DNA from: Maritimibacter sp. 55A14
GTDB lineage: Bacteria; Pseudomonadota; Alphaproteobacteria; Rhodobacterales; Rhodobacteraceae
Length of the DNA stretch: 64,000 nt
Assembly: GCF_003122205.1 (NCBI RefSeq)
Contig: NZ_QEYE01000004.1
Location: forward strand, 161,607 to 225,606
Reading direction: 5' to 3'
A program made the position numbers and the translations under genes. Shown here piece by piece: positions 44,287-53,644 of the stretch. The notes beneath the pieces were generated by a model. It ran no database searches, was not told where the DNA came from, and was given only the letters and a program-made list of their open reading frames with translations. Positions within the stretch are counted from its first letter, which is position 1, and each line of letters starts with the position of its first letter.

Positions 44287-44370
44287 CCGCAGGGGCCAGA
44301 GATGAAAATCCGCGCCGCCGGGTGGCCGCGCCGGGTTCCACCTCGCCCGCGGCTGCTTTAGGAACGGGGT

Positions 44371-45111
44371 ATGGTGGCCAGGGCAGGCAAGAAGGCGGCG
44401 GCGCGCAAGACGCGCAAGACGCGGCGGCGGCCGCTGCGGGCGGCGCTGCGCTTTGTCTGGCGATGGGCCTGGCGCGGCGCGGCGGTGGCGTTCGCATTGG
44501 TGGCGGGGCTGGCCCTGCTTTTTGCCTTGGTGAACCCGCCGCGCGGCATCTACATGCAGGCCGAAGCCTTCCGGCTGGGCGGGATCAGCCGGGACTGGGT
44601 GGCGCTGGAGGATATCTCGGCCCATCTGCCGCGCGCGGTCGTGGCCGCGGAGGACGCGAATTTCTGCCTGCATTGGGGCTTCGACATGGCGGCGATCCGC
44701 GAGGCCATCGCCGAGGGCGGCCGGCGCGGGGCCTCGACGATCAGCCAGCAGGCGGTCAAGAATGTCTTCCTGTGGCACGGGCGAAGCTGGCCCCGCAAGG
44801 CCCTGGAGGCGCTGATCACGCCGCTGGCCGAGGCGGTATGGACCAAGCGGCGGATGCTGGAGATCTATCTCAACGTGGCGGAGTTCGACGAAGGCGTTTT
44901 CGGGGCCGAGGCGGCGGCGCGGCATTATTTCGGCGTCGCGGCGGCGAACCTCACGCTGACGCAGTCGGCGCGGCTGGCGGCAGTGCTGCCGGACCCCAAG
45001 AACCGCTCCGCCGCGCGACCCTCGGCCTGGCTCCGGCAGCGGGCAGCGGCCGTCCGCTCGGGCGCCGAGACGATCCGGGCCGATGGACGCGCGGCCTGTT
45101 TCGAGAGTTGA
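44371..45111 (+). CDS. mtgA: monofunctional peptidoglycan glycosyltransferase MtgA
   Basis: Polymerises lipid II into glycan strands. The 246-residue protein has a very basic cytoplasmic N-terminus (Lys/Arg-rich 7-35), one transmembrane helix (about 36-54) and the GT51 domain. The catalytic glutamate is in AAEDANFCLHWGFD (E94), followed by GASTISQQAVKN and the later RRMLEIYLNVAEFDEGVFG. There is no transpeptidase domain. It is 85 bases after gltB and 62 bases before a GST gene. Confidence 0.94.
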   Translation: MVARAGKKAAARKTRKTRRRPLRAALRFVWRWAWRGAAVAFALVAGLALLFALVNPPRGIYMQAEAFRLGGISRDWVALEDISAHLPRAVVAAEDANFCLHWGFDMAAIREAIAEGGRRGASTISQQAVKNVFLWHGRSWPRKALEALITPLAEAVWTKRRMLEIYLNVAEFDEGVFGAEAAARHYFGVAAANLTLTQSARLAAVLPDPKNRSAARPSAWLRQRAAAVRSGAETIRADGRAACFES

Positions 45112-45172
45112 ATTGTCGCCGCCGACACGGCAAAGACAGGACAGGTCCCCCAGCGAACGGAGCAGAGCAGAG

Positions 45173-45838
45173 ATGATCCGCCTTTACCACGTGCCCCTCT
45201 CGCCCTTTTGCCGCAAGGTCCGGCTGGTCCTGGCCGAAAAGAAGCTGGAAGCGGAACTGGTGGAGGAGCGCTATTGGGAGAAGCGCACCGATTTCCTGCA
45301 ACTCAACCCGGCGGGCAAGGTGCCGGTGCTGCGTGCCGACGGGCTGACGCTGGGCGAGAGCCAGGCGATCTGCGAATACCTGGACGAGAAGCATCCCGAA
45401 CCCGCGCTGATGCCGCGCGGTGCGGCGGCGCGGGCCGAGGTGCGGCGGCTCTGCTTCTGGTTCGACGACACGTTCCACAGCGAGGTGACGTCGAAGCTGC
45501 TCTACGAGAGGGTCAACAAGAAGGTGATGGGGCAGGGCTATCCGGATTCGAAGAACGTGAAATCCGGGGCGCAGCGGATCAAGTTCCATCTCGATTACAT
45601 GGGCTGGCTCCTGGACAAGCGGCGCTGGCTGGCGGGCGACGTGATGACCCTGGCCGATTTCGCGGCCGCCGCGCATCTGAGCTGTCTCGACTATATCTCG
45701 GACGTGGATTGGCGGCGGAGCGAGGCAGTCAAGGACTGGTACGCGAAGATCAAGTCGCGTCCGGCCTTCCGTGGGCTGCTGGCCGATCAGGTTCCGGGCT
45801 TTCCACCGCCCGCGCATTACGCGGATCTGGACTTTTGA
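45173..45838 (+). CDS. glutathione S-transferase family protein
   Basis: Cytosolic GST-fold enzyme of unknown substrate. The start [15 protein letters not shown] gives 221 residues; the frame is open upstream without homology. A thioredoxin-like N-terminal domain includes SPFCRKVR (a Ser/Cys active-site region) and the glutathione-binding ESQAICEYL. An all-helical C-terminal domain contains [17 protein letters not shown], the typical capping box. Its stop overlaps a TTG that may start queG. Confidence 0.9.
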   Translation: MIRLYHVPLSPFCRKVRLVLAEKKLEAELVEERYWEKRTDFLQLNPAGKVPVLRADGLTLGESQAICEYLDEKHPEPALMPRGAAARAEVRRLCFWFDDTFHSEVTSKLLYERVNKKVMGQGYPDSKNVKSGAQRIKFHLDYMGWLLDKRRWLAGDVMTLADFAAAAHLSCLDYISDVDWRRSEAVKDWYAKIKSRPAFRGLLADQVPGFPPPAHYADLDF

Positions 45839-46935
45839 GCGGGGGGCCGTCTGCCCCCCGCGCCCCCCGAGAATATTTCGATCCAGAGCAAGGGGGGGAG
45901 GCGCTGAAGGCGCGGCTCGTTGCACAGGCGAAGGCGGAAGGCTTCACCGACGCGCGGGTAACCGGACCCGACGCGATACCGCAGGCGGCGGCGCGGCTGG
46001 CGCGTTTCGTGGCACTGTGGCGCCACGGGCAGATGGGCTGGATGGCCGAGCGCATGGGCAGGCGCGGCGATCCGCGCGCGCTCTGGCCCGCGGCGCGGTC
46101 GGTGGTGATGCTGGCCGAAAGCTACAGCCCGGCGGAGGATCCGATGGCCGTGCTGGCGCGGCGGGACCGCGGTGCGGTGTCGGTCTATGCGCAGGGGCGC
46201 GACTACCACGATATCGTCAAGAAGCGGCTGAAGCGGCTGGGGCGCTGGCTGATCGCCGAGGCGCCGGGCGCCGAGATCAAGGTCTTCGTGGACACCGCGC
46301 CGGTGATGGAGAAGCCGCTGGCGGAGGCCGCCGGGCTGGGCTGGCAGGGCAAGCACACGAACCTGTTGGGCCGCGGGCTGGGCAACTGGTTCTTCCTGGG
46401 CGCGATCTTCACGACGCTGGAACTGCCGCGCGATGCGCCGGAACGGGAACACTGCGGGTCCTGCACACGCTGCCTGGACATTTGTCCGACCGACGCCTTT
46501 CCCGCGCCGTTCGAGCTGGATGCGCGGCGCTGCATCTCCTACCTGACGATCGAGCACAAGGGCCCGGTGGACGAGGCGCTGCGGCCCAAGCTGGGCAACC
46601 GCATCTATGGCTGCGACGATTGCCTGGCGGTCTGTCCCTGGAACAAATACGCCGCCGCCGCGCATGAGACACGCTATGCGGCGCGGGACGATCTGGATGC
46701 GCCGCGGCTGGCCGATCTGGCGGCGTTGGACGACGCGGGCTTCCGCGCAAAATTCTCGGGTTCGCCGATCAAGCGGATCGGGCGCGACAGGTTCCTGCGC
46801 AACGTGCTCTACGCGATCGGGAATTCCGGCGATCCGTCCCATCTGGACCGGGTGGACGCTCTGACGCAGGAGGCCGACCCGGCGGTGGCCGACGCAGCGC
46901 GCTGGGCGGCGGCGCGGTTGAGGAGGCGGACATGA
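45835..46935 (+). CDS. queG: epoxyqueuosine reductase QueG
   Basis: Reduces epoxyqueuosine to queuosine in tRNA using cobalamin and two 4Fe-4S clusters. Cluster motifs [16 protein letters not shown] and [12 protein letters not shown] are intact, as are [19 protein letters not shown] and [10 protein letters not shown]. The start is uncertain. The conserved N-terminus begins at [14 protein letters not shown], yet no ATG, GTG or TTG lies just before it. The nearest standard start is a TTG overlapping the GST stop (45835, 366 residues), whose first 23 codons are repeat sequence. A CTG at 45904 behind a G-rich site (343 residues) fits homology better. Confidence 0.88.
   Translation: MSGGPSAPRAPREYFDPEQGGEALKARLVAQAKAEGFTDARVTGPDAIPQAAARLARFVALWRHGQMGWMAERMGRRGDPRALWPAARSVVMLAESYSPAEDPMAVLARRDRGAVSVYAQGRDYHDIVKKRLKRLGRWLIAEAPGAEIKVFVDTAPVMEKPLAEAAGLGWQGKHTNLLGRGLGNWFFLGAIFTTLELPRDAPEREHCGSCTRCLDICPTDAFPAPFELDARRCISYLTIEHKGPVDEALRPKLGNRIYGCDDCLAVCPWNKYAAAAHETRYAARDDLDAPRLADLAALDDAGFRAKFSGSPIKRIGRDRFLRNVLYAIGNSGDPSHLDRVDALTQEADPAVADAARWAAARLRRRT
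45841..45899. repeat. G/C hairpin repeat at the GST-queG junction
   Basis: GGGGGGC at 45841-45847 pairs with GCCCCCC at 45853-45859 (5-base loop). It is followed by CCCCCCGAGAATATTTCG and a G run near 45892-45898. The layout matches the element between gltD and gltB (hairpin, CCGxGxATATTT-like core, purine run). It supplies the DNA just in front of the queG homology start. Confidence 0.5.
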
Positions 46936-47807
46936 CGGGCACGCTTCTGACTTTCGGGTACGGATACAGCGCGCAGGCGCTGGGGCGGCGCCTGCTGGCC
47001 GAGGGCTGGCGCGTGATCGGCACGACGCGCAGCCCCGAGAAGGCCGCAGACCTGGCCGCCGGCGGGGTGGAACCGCTGGTCTGGCCCGGCGGGGAGGTCG
47101 GCCCGGCCCTGGCGGCGGCGCGCCATCTGCTGATTTCCGCGGGGCCGGGAGCGGACGGGGATCCGGTGCTGGCCCGGCTGCGCCCGCAGATCGCGGCGGC
47201 GGCGCCGGGGCTGGCCTGGGTCGGGTATCTCTCGACCACGGGGGTCTATGGCGATCACGGGGGCGGCTGGGTCGACGAGGCGACGCCAGAGGCGCCCAGC
47301 ACGCGGCGCGGGCGGGCGCGGGCCGAGGCCGAGGCGGAGTGGCAGGCGCTGGCCGCCGAGACCGGCCTGCCGCTGCACATTTTCCGCCTTGCCGGCATCT
47401 ATGGTCCCGGCCGCGGCCCCTTCGCGAAAGTGCGCGCCGGCACGGCCCGGCGCATCATCAAGCCCGGCCAGGTCTTCAGCCGCATCCATGTCGAGGATAT
47501 CGCACAGGCGCTCCGCGCTTCGATGGCCCGGCCCCGGCCCGGCGCGATCTACAATATCTGCGATGACGAGGCCGCCCCGCCCGAGGACGTGATCGCCCTT
47601 GCCGCGGAGCTTCTGGGCCTGCCGCTGCCCGAGGCGGTGCCGATCGAGCAGGCCGGCCTGTCGCCGATGGCGGCGAGCTTCTATTCCGAATCGAAACGTG
47701 TCCGCAACGACCGGATGAAACGGGAACTGGGGGTGGAATTGCTCTATCCCGATTACCGGGCGGGACTGGCGGCGCTCTTGCGGGACGAGGAGAAGGCGCG
47801 GGGCTGA
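46932..47807 (+). CDS. SDR/NAD(P)-dependent epimerase-like protein (YeeZ-type)
   Basis: Rossmann-fold protein of the extended or atypical SDR group; substrate unknown. The 291-residue protein has the nucleotide-binding [15 protein letters not shown] near the N-terminus, [12 protein letters not shown] and [14 protein letters not shown]. The last is typical of YeeZ-like proteins. The ATG overlaps the queG stop by 4 bases, so the two are co-translated. Pairing of these families beside queG is also seen in relatives, as far as I recall. A minus-strand terminator hairpin begins right after its stop and may serve both strands. Confidence 0.83.
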   Translation: MTGTLLTFGYGYSAQALGRRLLAEGWRVIGTTRSPEKAADLAAGGVEPLVWPGGEVGPALAAARHLLISAGPGADGDPVLARLRPQIAAAAPGLAWVGYLSTTGVYGDHGGGWVDEATPEAPSTRRGRARAEAEAEWQALAAETGLPLHIFRLAGIYGPGRGPFAKVRAGTARRIIKPGQVFSRIHVEDIAQALRASMARPRPGAIYNICDDEAAPPEDVIALAAELLGLPLPEAVPIEQAGLSPMAASFYSESKRVRNDRMKRELGVELLYPDYRAGLAALLRDEEKARG

Positions 47808-47810
47808 ACG

Positions 47811-47839
47811 AAAAAGGCAGCGGCCTCGCGGTCGCTGCC
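47811..47839 (-). terminator. rho-independent terminator of the 62-residue peptide gene
   Basis: A 10-bp stem with one G-T pair (47816-47825 with 47830-47839, loop TCGC) is followed on the minus strand by five T residues (47815-47811). It may also end the convergent SDR transcript. Confidence 0.8.
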
Positions 47840-47864
47840 CCTGTTTCAGATGCTGCGCCGCGTC

Positions 47865-48053
47865 TCAGTCGGCGATGGCCACCGCGGCGGCGACCAGGAC
47901 GATCGCGAGCACCGGCAGCAGGATGCCGGCACCGGCGGAGGAGCTGGTTTCCTCGGCGATCACCTCCGGCTCCATGACCGGCTCGGCGATGTTGCCCGCG
48001 AAGGCGCTGGTGGTTGCCAGCGAAAAAGCGGCGGCAAGAGCAATGCGTTTCAT
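47865..48053 (-). CDS. small exported or membrane protein, 62 residues, unknown function
   Basis: Starting at the ATG MKRIALAAAF, it has an N-terminal signal sequence (about 1-20, ending AFA-G). A short acidic Pro/Glu-rich middle follows (EPVMEPEVIAEE). A C-terminal hydrophobic helix (about 42-60, GILLPVLAIVLVAAAVAIA) ends in Asp. The layout, with its own terminator, argues for a real gene. Similar peptides occur in roseobacters by recollection, but no function is known. Longer upstream starts have no signal-peptide sense and are rejected. Confidence 0.72.
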   Translation of the reverse strand: MKRIALAAAFSLATTSAFAGNIAEPVMEPEVIAEETSSSAGAGILLPVLAIVLVAAAVAIAD

Positions 48054-48211
48054 TTCGTTGTTTCTCCCAGAAAACACCTGAATGCTTCCGGGATCGCTCG
48101 CGGCCGCATCAGGCACCCATATCCGTACCTCGTGATGCGCTTTATGCAGCAAAAACCGGGAAAGGCAATTGGCCTTTCGCCACAGGATTGACACAGTTCA
48201 GACGCGAGTTG

Positions 48212-48808
48212 TCAAATCAGCAACACCTGCGTCCCGACCCGTGTCAGGCCGAAGAGTTCGGCAATGTGCTCGTTGTATAACCCTATGCAACCATTGGATG
48301 ATCTGCGCCCGATCTTCCGCGTGTCGTGGGTGCCATGGATGCGGTAATAGGACCAGGAGAGATAGAGCGCATGCGTTCCCAGCGGGTTGTCGGGACCGGG
48401 CGGAACATAATCGGGCCATTCCGGATTGCGCGCCTTCATTGACGCGGTCGGACGCCAGTCCGGTCCCACCACCTTGCGCACGACCTTGGTGCGCCCGCGC
48501 CGCGTCAGTTCCTCGCTCATCGGCACGCTGGACGGGTAAAGCTTGTAGACCGAGCGGTCCTCGGACCAGAAGTGAAGCGCCCGCGACGTGGTATCCACGA
48601 GGATCGCGCCGCCGCGCAGGTTGGAGAAGAACGGCCGCCAGTCATAGGTCCGGAAGCTGGAAATGTTGTGCCGCACGATCTTGCCGACATCGGCTTCCAT
48701 TTCGGTGCTGCCAGTGGCCAACGCCGGGGTGGCCAGACCGGCCGCCGTGCCGGCGCCGAGACCCAGGGCGAAACTGCGACGGGTCAGGGTGATCGGTGAT
48801 TTCTTCAT
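48212..48808 (-). CDS. Tat-exported L,D-transpeptidase (YkuD domain)
   Basis: Predicted periplasmic enzyme forming 3-3 peptidoglycan cross-links or attaching proteins to peptidoglycan. The 198-residue precursor has a twin-arginine signal (TRRSFALGLGAG, RR at 10-11). The YkuD core includes HGTHD (H158) and the nucleophile in RRSSNGCIGL (C174). Most family members read SxGCxR; here the last position is Gly. It is followed leftward by the small peptide gene and divergent from the CAP lipoprotein. Confidence 0.87.
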   Translation of the reverse strand: MKKSPITLTRRSFALGLGAGTAAGLATPALATGSTEMEADVGKIVRHNISSFRTYDWRPFFSNLRGGAILVDTTSRALHFWSEDRSVYKLYPSSVPMSEELTRRGRTKVVRKVVGPDWRPTASMKARNPEWPDYVPPGPDNPLGTHALYLSWSYYRIHGTHDTRKIGRRSSNGCIGLYNEHIAELFGLTRVGTQVLLI

Positions 48809-48974
48809 ACCTGATACTCCGCGATCGAGAATGCAACACGCCTAATCTATGTCCTTTGCGCCTCAGTCGCAAATCAAACCGGCAAGTCGCCGCGCTCCGG
48901 GCGACGCATCGTTTGAACCGGCCCGGCGAACCCGCTATGGGTGGCCGGGTGAATTCTCCACAGGTGAACGACCT

Positions 48975-49517
48975 ATGCGCAGAGCTTTTCTTCTTGTCCT
49001 TGTCGCGGCCTTCGGCCTTGCGGCCTGTACCCCCGCGCCCGAACCGGCAAGGCTCGGCCCCGACGGCAAACCGTTGCCGGAGATCTTCGAGATCAGCGAT
49101 CGTGACGTGTCGCGCATCCAGTTCCGGATGCTCGATTCGGTCAACGCGCTGCGGTCCGCCTCGGGACTTCCGGAACTGGGCTACGACATCCGGCTGAACG
49201 CCGCCGCGGAAACCCATGCGCGCGACATGTCGGTGCAAAACCGGCCCTGGCATTTCGGCTCCGACGGGTCGTCGCCGATCGACCGGGCACAGCGCGCGGG
49301 CTATCCGGGGCAGTTGCTGGGCGAGAACATCTCGGAGACCTACGAGGACGATGTGACCACGCTTGCCGCCTGGATGAAAGAACCGGCCACGCGGGACGTG
49401 ATCATGGACCCCAAGGCGCGCGACATGGGATTTGCCTGGTTCCAGGAACCGAACGGCAAGATCTGGTGGACGCTTGTCACCGGCGGGCCGCGGAAGGTAC
49501 CCGGCGGGACGAGCTGA
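48975..49517 (+). CDS. CAP/SCP-domain lipoprotein
   Basis: Secreted cysteine-rich/antigen-5/PR-1 fold protein; bacterial members are poorly understood and proposed to act at the cell wall. The ATG gives 180 residues with a lipoprotein signal (LAAC, lipidated C18). Family features include LNAAAETHARDM, WHFGSDGSSPIDRAQRAGY and LLGENI. It lies between two L,D-transpeptidase-fold genes and is convergent with the second, whose stop is 3 bases away. A cell-wall role is inferred from this setting. Confidence 0.8.
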   Translation: MRRAFLLVLVAAFGLAACTPAPEPARLGPDGKPLPEIFEISDRDVSRIQFRMLDSVNALRSASGLPELGYDIRLNAAAETHARDMSVQNRPWHFGSDGSSPIDRAQRAGYPGQLLGENISETYEDDVTTLAAWMKEPATRDVIMDPKARDMGFAWFQEPNGKIWWTLVTGGPRKVPGGTS

Positions 49518-49520
49518 GCC

Positions 49521-50027
49521 TCAGGGGTATATGTCGATCACGGTGCCCAGTCGCACCATCGCGTAGATATCCTCCATCTCGTCGTTCGTCACCGAAATGC
49601 AGCCTGCGGTCCAGTCGGGGCCGGTGCGCGGGCCCAGGAGCGCTTCGGCATTCGGGCGTCCGTGGATGAAGATATCCCCGCCAGGGCTCTTGCCGGACTT
49701 GCGGGCATAGACGACATCCTGGACATTCGGATAGGAGATGCCCAGCGACAGGTGGAAGCTGGAATTCGGATTGCGCCGGTCGATGAAATAGCGCCCCTCC
49801 GGCGTCTTGCCGTCGCCCTCGAACTCCTTGTGGCCCTCGGGCGCGAAGCCGAGATCGAACTCGAAGTGGCGGATCACCTGATCCTCGTGCCACAGATACA
49901 TCCGGCGCGAGGATTTATGGACCGAGATCCGCGTGACCTCGGGTCCGTCATAGGTGCGGAACTTGTCGGCACAGCCCGACAGCGCCAGCGTCAGCGTGCA
50001 GCAGAGCGCGATCACGAAATGTCGCAT
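49521..50027 (-). CDS. L,D-transpeptidase-fold lipoprotein (YafK/DpaA-like)
   Basis: 168-residue precursor with a lipobox LSGC (C19). The YkuD-type fold has FIHGRP (H122) and DWTAGCISVTNDEM with the nucleophile C143. The DWTAGCI form resembles the YafK (COG3034) group, which includes E. coli DpaA, an enzyme reported to detach Braun lipoprotein from peptidoglycan. It could thus be a hydrolase rather than a transpeptidase. Its stop is 3 bases from the convergent CAP lipoprotein stop. Confidence 0.85.
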   Translation of the reverse strand: MRHFVIALCCTLTLALSGCADKFRTYDGPEVTRISVHKSSRRMYLWHEDQVIRHFEFDLGFAPEGHKEFEGDGKTPEGRYFIDRRNPNSSFHLSLGISYPNVQDVVYARKSGKSPGGDIFIHGRPNAEALLGPRTGPDWTAGCISVTNDEMEDIYAMVRLGTVIDIYP

Positions 50028-50124
50028 ATCCCTCGCCTGTATTCGTTTCTTCTTCTTGGCCGACAGTATACGCGAAATCGCGGCGCGGCGGAATCACCTT
50101 GTGGTGCGCAGGACGCGCGGCGTT

Positions 50125-51312
50125 TCAGCCCGGCAATCCCGCCTCGGCGGCGATCTCGGCCCGGCTCTTGCGGGCGCGTTCGGTGGCCGATTTGAGCTGC
50201 CCGCAGGCGGCCATGATGTCCTCGCCGCGCGGGGTGCGGATCGGCGAGGCGTAGCCGGCCTTGTAGACGATGTCGGCGAAGGCCTCGATCCGGGCCCAGT
50301 CGGACCGCTCATAGGGTGCGCCGGGCCATTCGTTGAACGGGATCAGGTTGATCTTCGCGGGGATGCCGGCGATCAATTGGACCAGCCGGCGCGCATCGGC
50401 GTCGCTGTCGTTGACGCCCTTGAGCATCACGTATTCAAAGGTAATCCTTTCGGAATTCGAGAGCTTCGGATAGGCGCGCAGCGCGTCGAGCAGCGTGGCG
50501 ATGTTCCAGCGCCGGTTGATCGGCACCAGCTTGTCGCGCACCGCGTCGGTGGTGGCGTGGAAGCTGACCGCCAGCATGCAGCCGATCTCGGCCCCGGCAC
50601 GCGCGATCTCGGGCACCACGCCGGAGGTGGAGAGCGTGATGCGCCGCCGGCTGAGGCTGATGCCTTCGTTGTCCATCACGATCTGCATCGCGTCGCGGAC
50701 ATTCTCGAAATTGTAGAGCGGCTCGCCCATGCCCATCAGCACGACGTTGGACAGGAGCCGGGTTTCCACCTTGGGATTGCGCCCCGGCGCGGGCCATTCG
50801 CCCAGGTCGTCGCGCGCGACCATGATCTGTCCGACGATCTCGCCCGGAGTGAGGTTGCGCACCAGTTTCTGCGTGCCGGTATGGCAGAAGGAACAGGTCA
50901 GCGTGCACCCCACCTGGCTGGAAATGCAGAGCGTGCCGCGGTCCTCCTCGGGGATATAGACGGTTTCGACCTCGTGCCCGCCGCTGATCCGGAGCAGGTA
51001 TTTCCGGGTTCCGTCGGCGGAGACCTGGCGCGACACGACCTCGGGCAGCGCGATGCAGAAATGTGCCGCCAGCAGGGCACGGTACGCCTTCGAGAGATTG
51101 GTCATGGCGTCGAAATCGCGCACGCCCTTCTGGTAAATCCACTGCCAGAGCTGCGCGGCGCGCATCTTGACCTGCTGCTCCGGTGTCCCGGCGGCGCGCA
51201 GCGCCTCGGCCAGCGCGGGCCGGGTCAGGCCAACGAGGTTCATGCGGCCGGTTTCCTCCGGCTTGCGGGGGATCGTGACGAGATCCTGCGTGATCGGCGC
51301 GGATGCGGGCAT
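50125..51312 (-). CDS. rlmN: dual-specificity RNA (adenine-C2) methyltransferase RlmN
   Basis: Radical SAM enzyme methylating A2503 of 23S rRNA and A37 of some tRNAs. Starting at [10 protein letters not shown] it is 395 residues. The cluster motif is [11 protein letters not shown], with the SAM motif [10 protein letters not shown]. The methyl-carrying cysteine is near the C-terminus (IMAACGQL), with the other conserved one in [12 protein letters not shown] positions less clear. It is monocistronic, about 90 bases after the IalB-family gene in the same direction. Confidence 0.95.
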   Translation of the reverse strand: MPASAPITQDLVTIPRKPEETGRMNLVGLTRPALAEALRAAGTPEQQVKMRAAQLWQWIYQKGVRDFDAMTNLSKAYRALLAAHFCIALPEVVSRQVSADGTRKYLLRISGGHEVETVYIPEEDRGTLCISSQVGCTLTCSFCHTGTQKLVRNLTPGEIVGQIMVARDDLGEWPAPGRNPKVETRLLSNVVLMGMGEPLYNFENVRDAMQIVMDNEGISLSRRRITLSTSGVVPEIARAGAEIGCMLAVSFHATTDAVRDKLVPINRRWNIATLLDALRAYPKLSNSERITFEYVMLKGVNDSDADARRLVQLIAGIPAKINLIPFNEWPGAPYERSDWARIEAFADIVYKAGYASPIRTPRGEDIMAACGQLKSATERARKSRAEIAAEAGLPG

Positions 51313-51400
51313 GATTGCGGACTCCGGTGGAACAGGGGCGCGGCATACACGATTCCCGCCCCCGTGCAAAGCGGGCAGCACCGGCCGGCCGCGACCGCCG

Positions 51401-51931
51401 TCAGTTGGAGCAGCGGCTTTCGGCCTCGTCGAGCGCGGCGGTCACACCCATCAGCGAGAAGGTGTCCTTGGTGGTGGTCCCGCGCGATGAGATGCCGGTG
51501 GCGACAGCCTCGGCCCCGGCGCGCATCGAGGTCAGGATCTTGCGGTCGTCGTCCTTGGAAGCGGGCCAGGCCCATTCGCCATCCGTGAACATTTCGTAGG
51601 TGTCGTCGCCGATCTGAAGGCTGACGGTGGAGCCGTCCCGGAACGGATAGCCGCCGGTGAACGACACCTCGCCCTTGACCTCCTTGCCTGGCCGGTAGGA
51701 CACGAAGAGCAGGATGTCGCCGCGCCGCACGGCGACGGTTCGCCCGTCCTTGCTGTTCACGGTCTGCTTGGGGCTGGAGACGATCCAGCATTCGGTCGGC
51801 TCGTCTTCGACGAACACGCTCCAATCCGTCTTGGCCGCAACCCGGTTGTCTGATTCGCTCTGCGCAGCCGCGCCGCCCGCGGATACCGCCAGCGCCGCGC
51901 TGAAGATGGACATGGCCACCCATTTCATCAT
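51401..51931 (-). CDS. invasion-associated locus B (IalB) family protein
   Basis: Exported alphaproteobacterial protein family named after a Bartonella virulence factor; the molecular role is unknown. The 176-residue precursor has a signal peptide ending near AAAQ (about residue 23). The IalB core follows: [20 protein letters not shown] and [16 protein letters not shown], then VSFTGGYPF. Two adjacent ATG codons could serve as start; an AGGAGG lies 11-14 bases upstream. The 3' half has the [23 protein letters not shown] end typical of the family. Confidence 0.88.
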   Translation of the reverse strand: MMKWVAMSIFSAALAVSAGGAAAQSESDNRVAAKTDWSVFVEDEPTECWIVSSPKQTVNSKDGRTVAVRRGDILLFVSYRPGKEVKGEVSFTGGYPFRDGSTVSLQIGDDTYEMFTDGEWAWPASKDDDRKILTSMRAGAEAVATGISSRGTTTKDTFSLMGVTAALDEAESRCSN

Positions 51932-52116
51932 GTGATCCACAGCCTCCTGCTGTCTCTGCCTCATGTCGCACCGCCCTTATGTCGCGTATTGTTATGGGGC
52001 GGCAATTGGTCGTTTTTCCGCTTCGGCGGAGTTTAGCTGACATCCGCCCTTGTTTTCCACCCCCGATTGCGGAATTTCGCGCAAGGTGAAGGCTGGAAAA
52101 AGCAGGAGGAGAGGCC

Positions 52117-53139
52117 ATGACGGATGCGGAGATCCTGGTGGAGGTATGGCGTGGGCCGCTGGCGGAATCCGTGCATCGCGGCCATGCCGTGATCTGCGAT
52201 GCGTCGGGCGCGATTCTGGAAGCATGGGGCGACCCGGAAAAGACCATCCTGCCGCGTTCCTCGGTCAAGATGCTCCAGGCGCTGCCGCTGATCGAGAGCG
52301 GGGCGGCCAAGACGGCCGGGCTGGGCGACGAGCATCTGGCGCTGGCGTGCGCGTCGCATCAGGGCGCGGCGATCCATACCGACTGGGTGGCGCGTTGGCT
52401 GGCCGATCTGGACATGTCGGAAGCCGACCTGCGCTGCGGCGATCAGGTTCCCGACGATCGCGCGGCGAAACACGCACTGATCCGCGCCCACGGCGAACCG
52501 TGTCAGCTTCACAACAATTGTTCCGGCAAACATTCGGGCTTCCTGACGCTGACGCGGCACCTCGGCGCCGGGCCGGAATATGTCGAGCCCGACCACCCCG
52601 TGCAGCGCGCGGTGCTGGAAGCGTTCGAGGAGATGACCGGCGAGACTTCGCCGGGATACGGCATTGACGGCTGCTCGGCCCCGAATTTCGCCTGCAGCAT
52701 GACCGGGCTGGCGCGCGCGATGGCACGAATGGCCGCGGGCGAGGCGTTGGGCGGCAAACGTGGCGAGGCCGCGCAGGCGCTGGTCGCGGCGATGCGCGCG
52801 CATCCCGATCTGGTGGCCGGGGAAGGGCGCGCCTGCACCGAACTCATGCGCGCGATGGACGGCCGCGTCGCGATCAAGACCGGCGCCGAGGCCGTGTTCA
52901 CCGCGATCCTGCCCGAGAAGGGTCTGGGCATCGCTGTCAAGATCGAGGATGGCGGCGTGCGCGCATCGGAATGCGTGATCGCGGCGCTGCTGGTCAGGCT
53001 GGGCGTTCTCGACGCCGCGCACCCCGCCACAAAGGGCAGGCTCGACGTTCCGGTGACAAGCCGGAGGGGCATCCCGGCTGGCACTGTTCGGGCCTCGGAC
53101 GCGCTGCGCCGTTCCGGCGGGTTGCCCGCACTGGGCTGA
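52117..53139 (+). CDS. L-asparaginase, Rhizobium etli ReAV type
   Basis: Hydrolyses asparagine to aspartate and ammonia; this family is unrelated to the E. coli enzymes and resembles serine-lysine hydrolases with a zinc site. The 340-residue protein keeps the key residues at the same numbers I recall for ReAV: S48 and K51 (PRSSVKM) and S80 (ACASHQG). C135 and K138 (NNCSGKH) are also kept, and a third cysteine lies in IDGCSAPNFA (C186). GAGG or GGAG sites lie just before the ATG. It stands alone between IalB and the stress-protein gene. Confidence 0.88.
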   Translation: MTDAEILVEVWRGPLAESVHRGHAVICDASGAILEAWGDPEKTILPRSSVKMLQALPLIESGAAKTAGLGDEHLALACASHQGAAIHTDWVARWLADLDMSEADLRCGDQVPDDRAAKHALIRAHGEPCQLHNNCSGKHSGFLTLTRHLGAGPEYVEPDHPVQRAVLEAFEEMTGETSPGYGIDGCSAPNFACSMTGLARAMARMAAGEALGGKRGEAAQALVAAMRAHPDLVAGEGRACTELMRAMDGRVAIKTGAEAVFTAILPEKGLGIAVKIEDGGVRASECVIAALLVRLGVLDAAHPATKGRLDVPVTSRRGIPAGTVRASDALRRSGGLPALG

Positions 53140-53142
53140 GTG

Positions 53143-53559
53143 TCAGCCGCGCACCACGAAGACCGACACCTTGGCATGCGAGGCCAGGTAGCCTGCGTTC
53201 GAGGCGAAGATACGCTCGGCTATGCCGGGCACGTGGCTGGCCATCACCACGAGATCGAAATCGTTGCCCTCGACAACTTCTTCGAGGATGTCGTCCTTGT
53301 CGATCGCGGGGTCATGGCTGACCTTGGAGATATGGCCGATCTCGACGCCGGTCTCCTTGGACTGCGCGGCGGCGAATTCGGCGAGCTTGCTTTCGTATTC
53401 TTTCGGGTTGTGGGCCACCGCACTGGGCTGCGGGTTGGTGACGCCGACAAAGGTCAGGGACGCATCGTGGGCCTTGGAAAGTTCGGCAGCCGTCTTGATC
53501 GCCTTGCCGAGCTGGTCGGTATGACGCAGATCGATCGGAACCATGATCTTGTTGTACAT
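53143..53559 (-). CDS. universal stress protein (UspA family)
   Basis: Small stress-response protein with an adenine-nucleotide-binding alpha/beta fold. The start MYNKIMVPID, after AGAGGAGAA, gives 138 residues. It has the family N-terminus, the acidic DLVVMASH strand and a truncated ATP loop region (GIAERIFASNAGYLASHAKVSVFVV). The loop reads without the full G-2x-G-9x-G(S/T), so ATP binding is uncertain. It is downstream of the mscS-type gene's 3' side on the same strand, suggesting a shared stress theme. Confidence 0.9.
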   Translation of the reverse strand: MYNKIMVPIDLRHTDQLGKAIKTAAELSKAHDASLTFVGVTNPQPSAVAHNPKEYESKLAEFAAAQSKETGVEIGHISKVSHDPAIDKDDILEEVVEGNDFDLVVMASHVPGIAERIFASNAGYLASHAKVSVFVVRG

Positions 53560-53644
53560 TATGTTCTCCTCTCTTCTTGCTTGAACCGTAAGTGCCCCGT
53601 CGCCGGTGCGCATTGACACACGTCAACATGTCCGGCGGGTGCGA

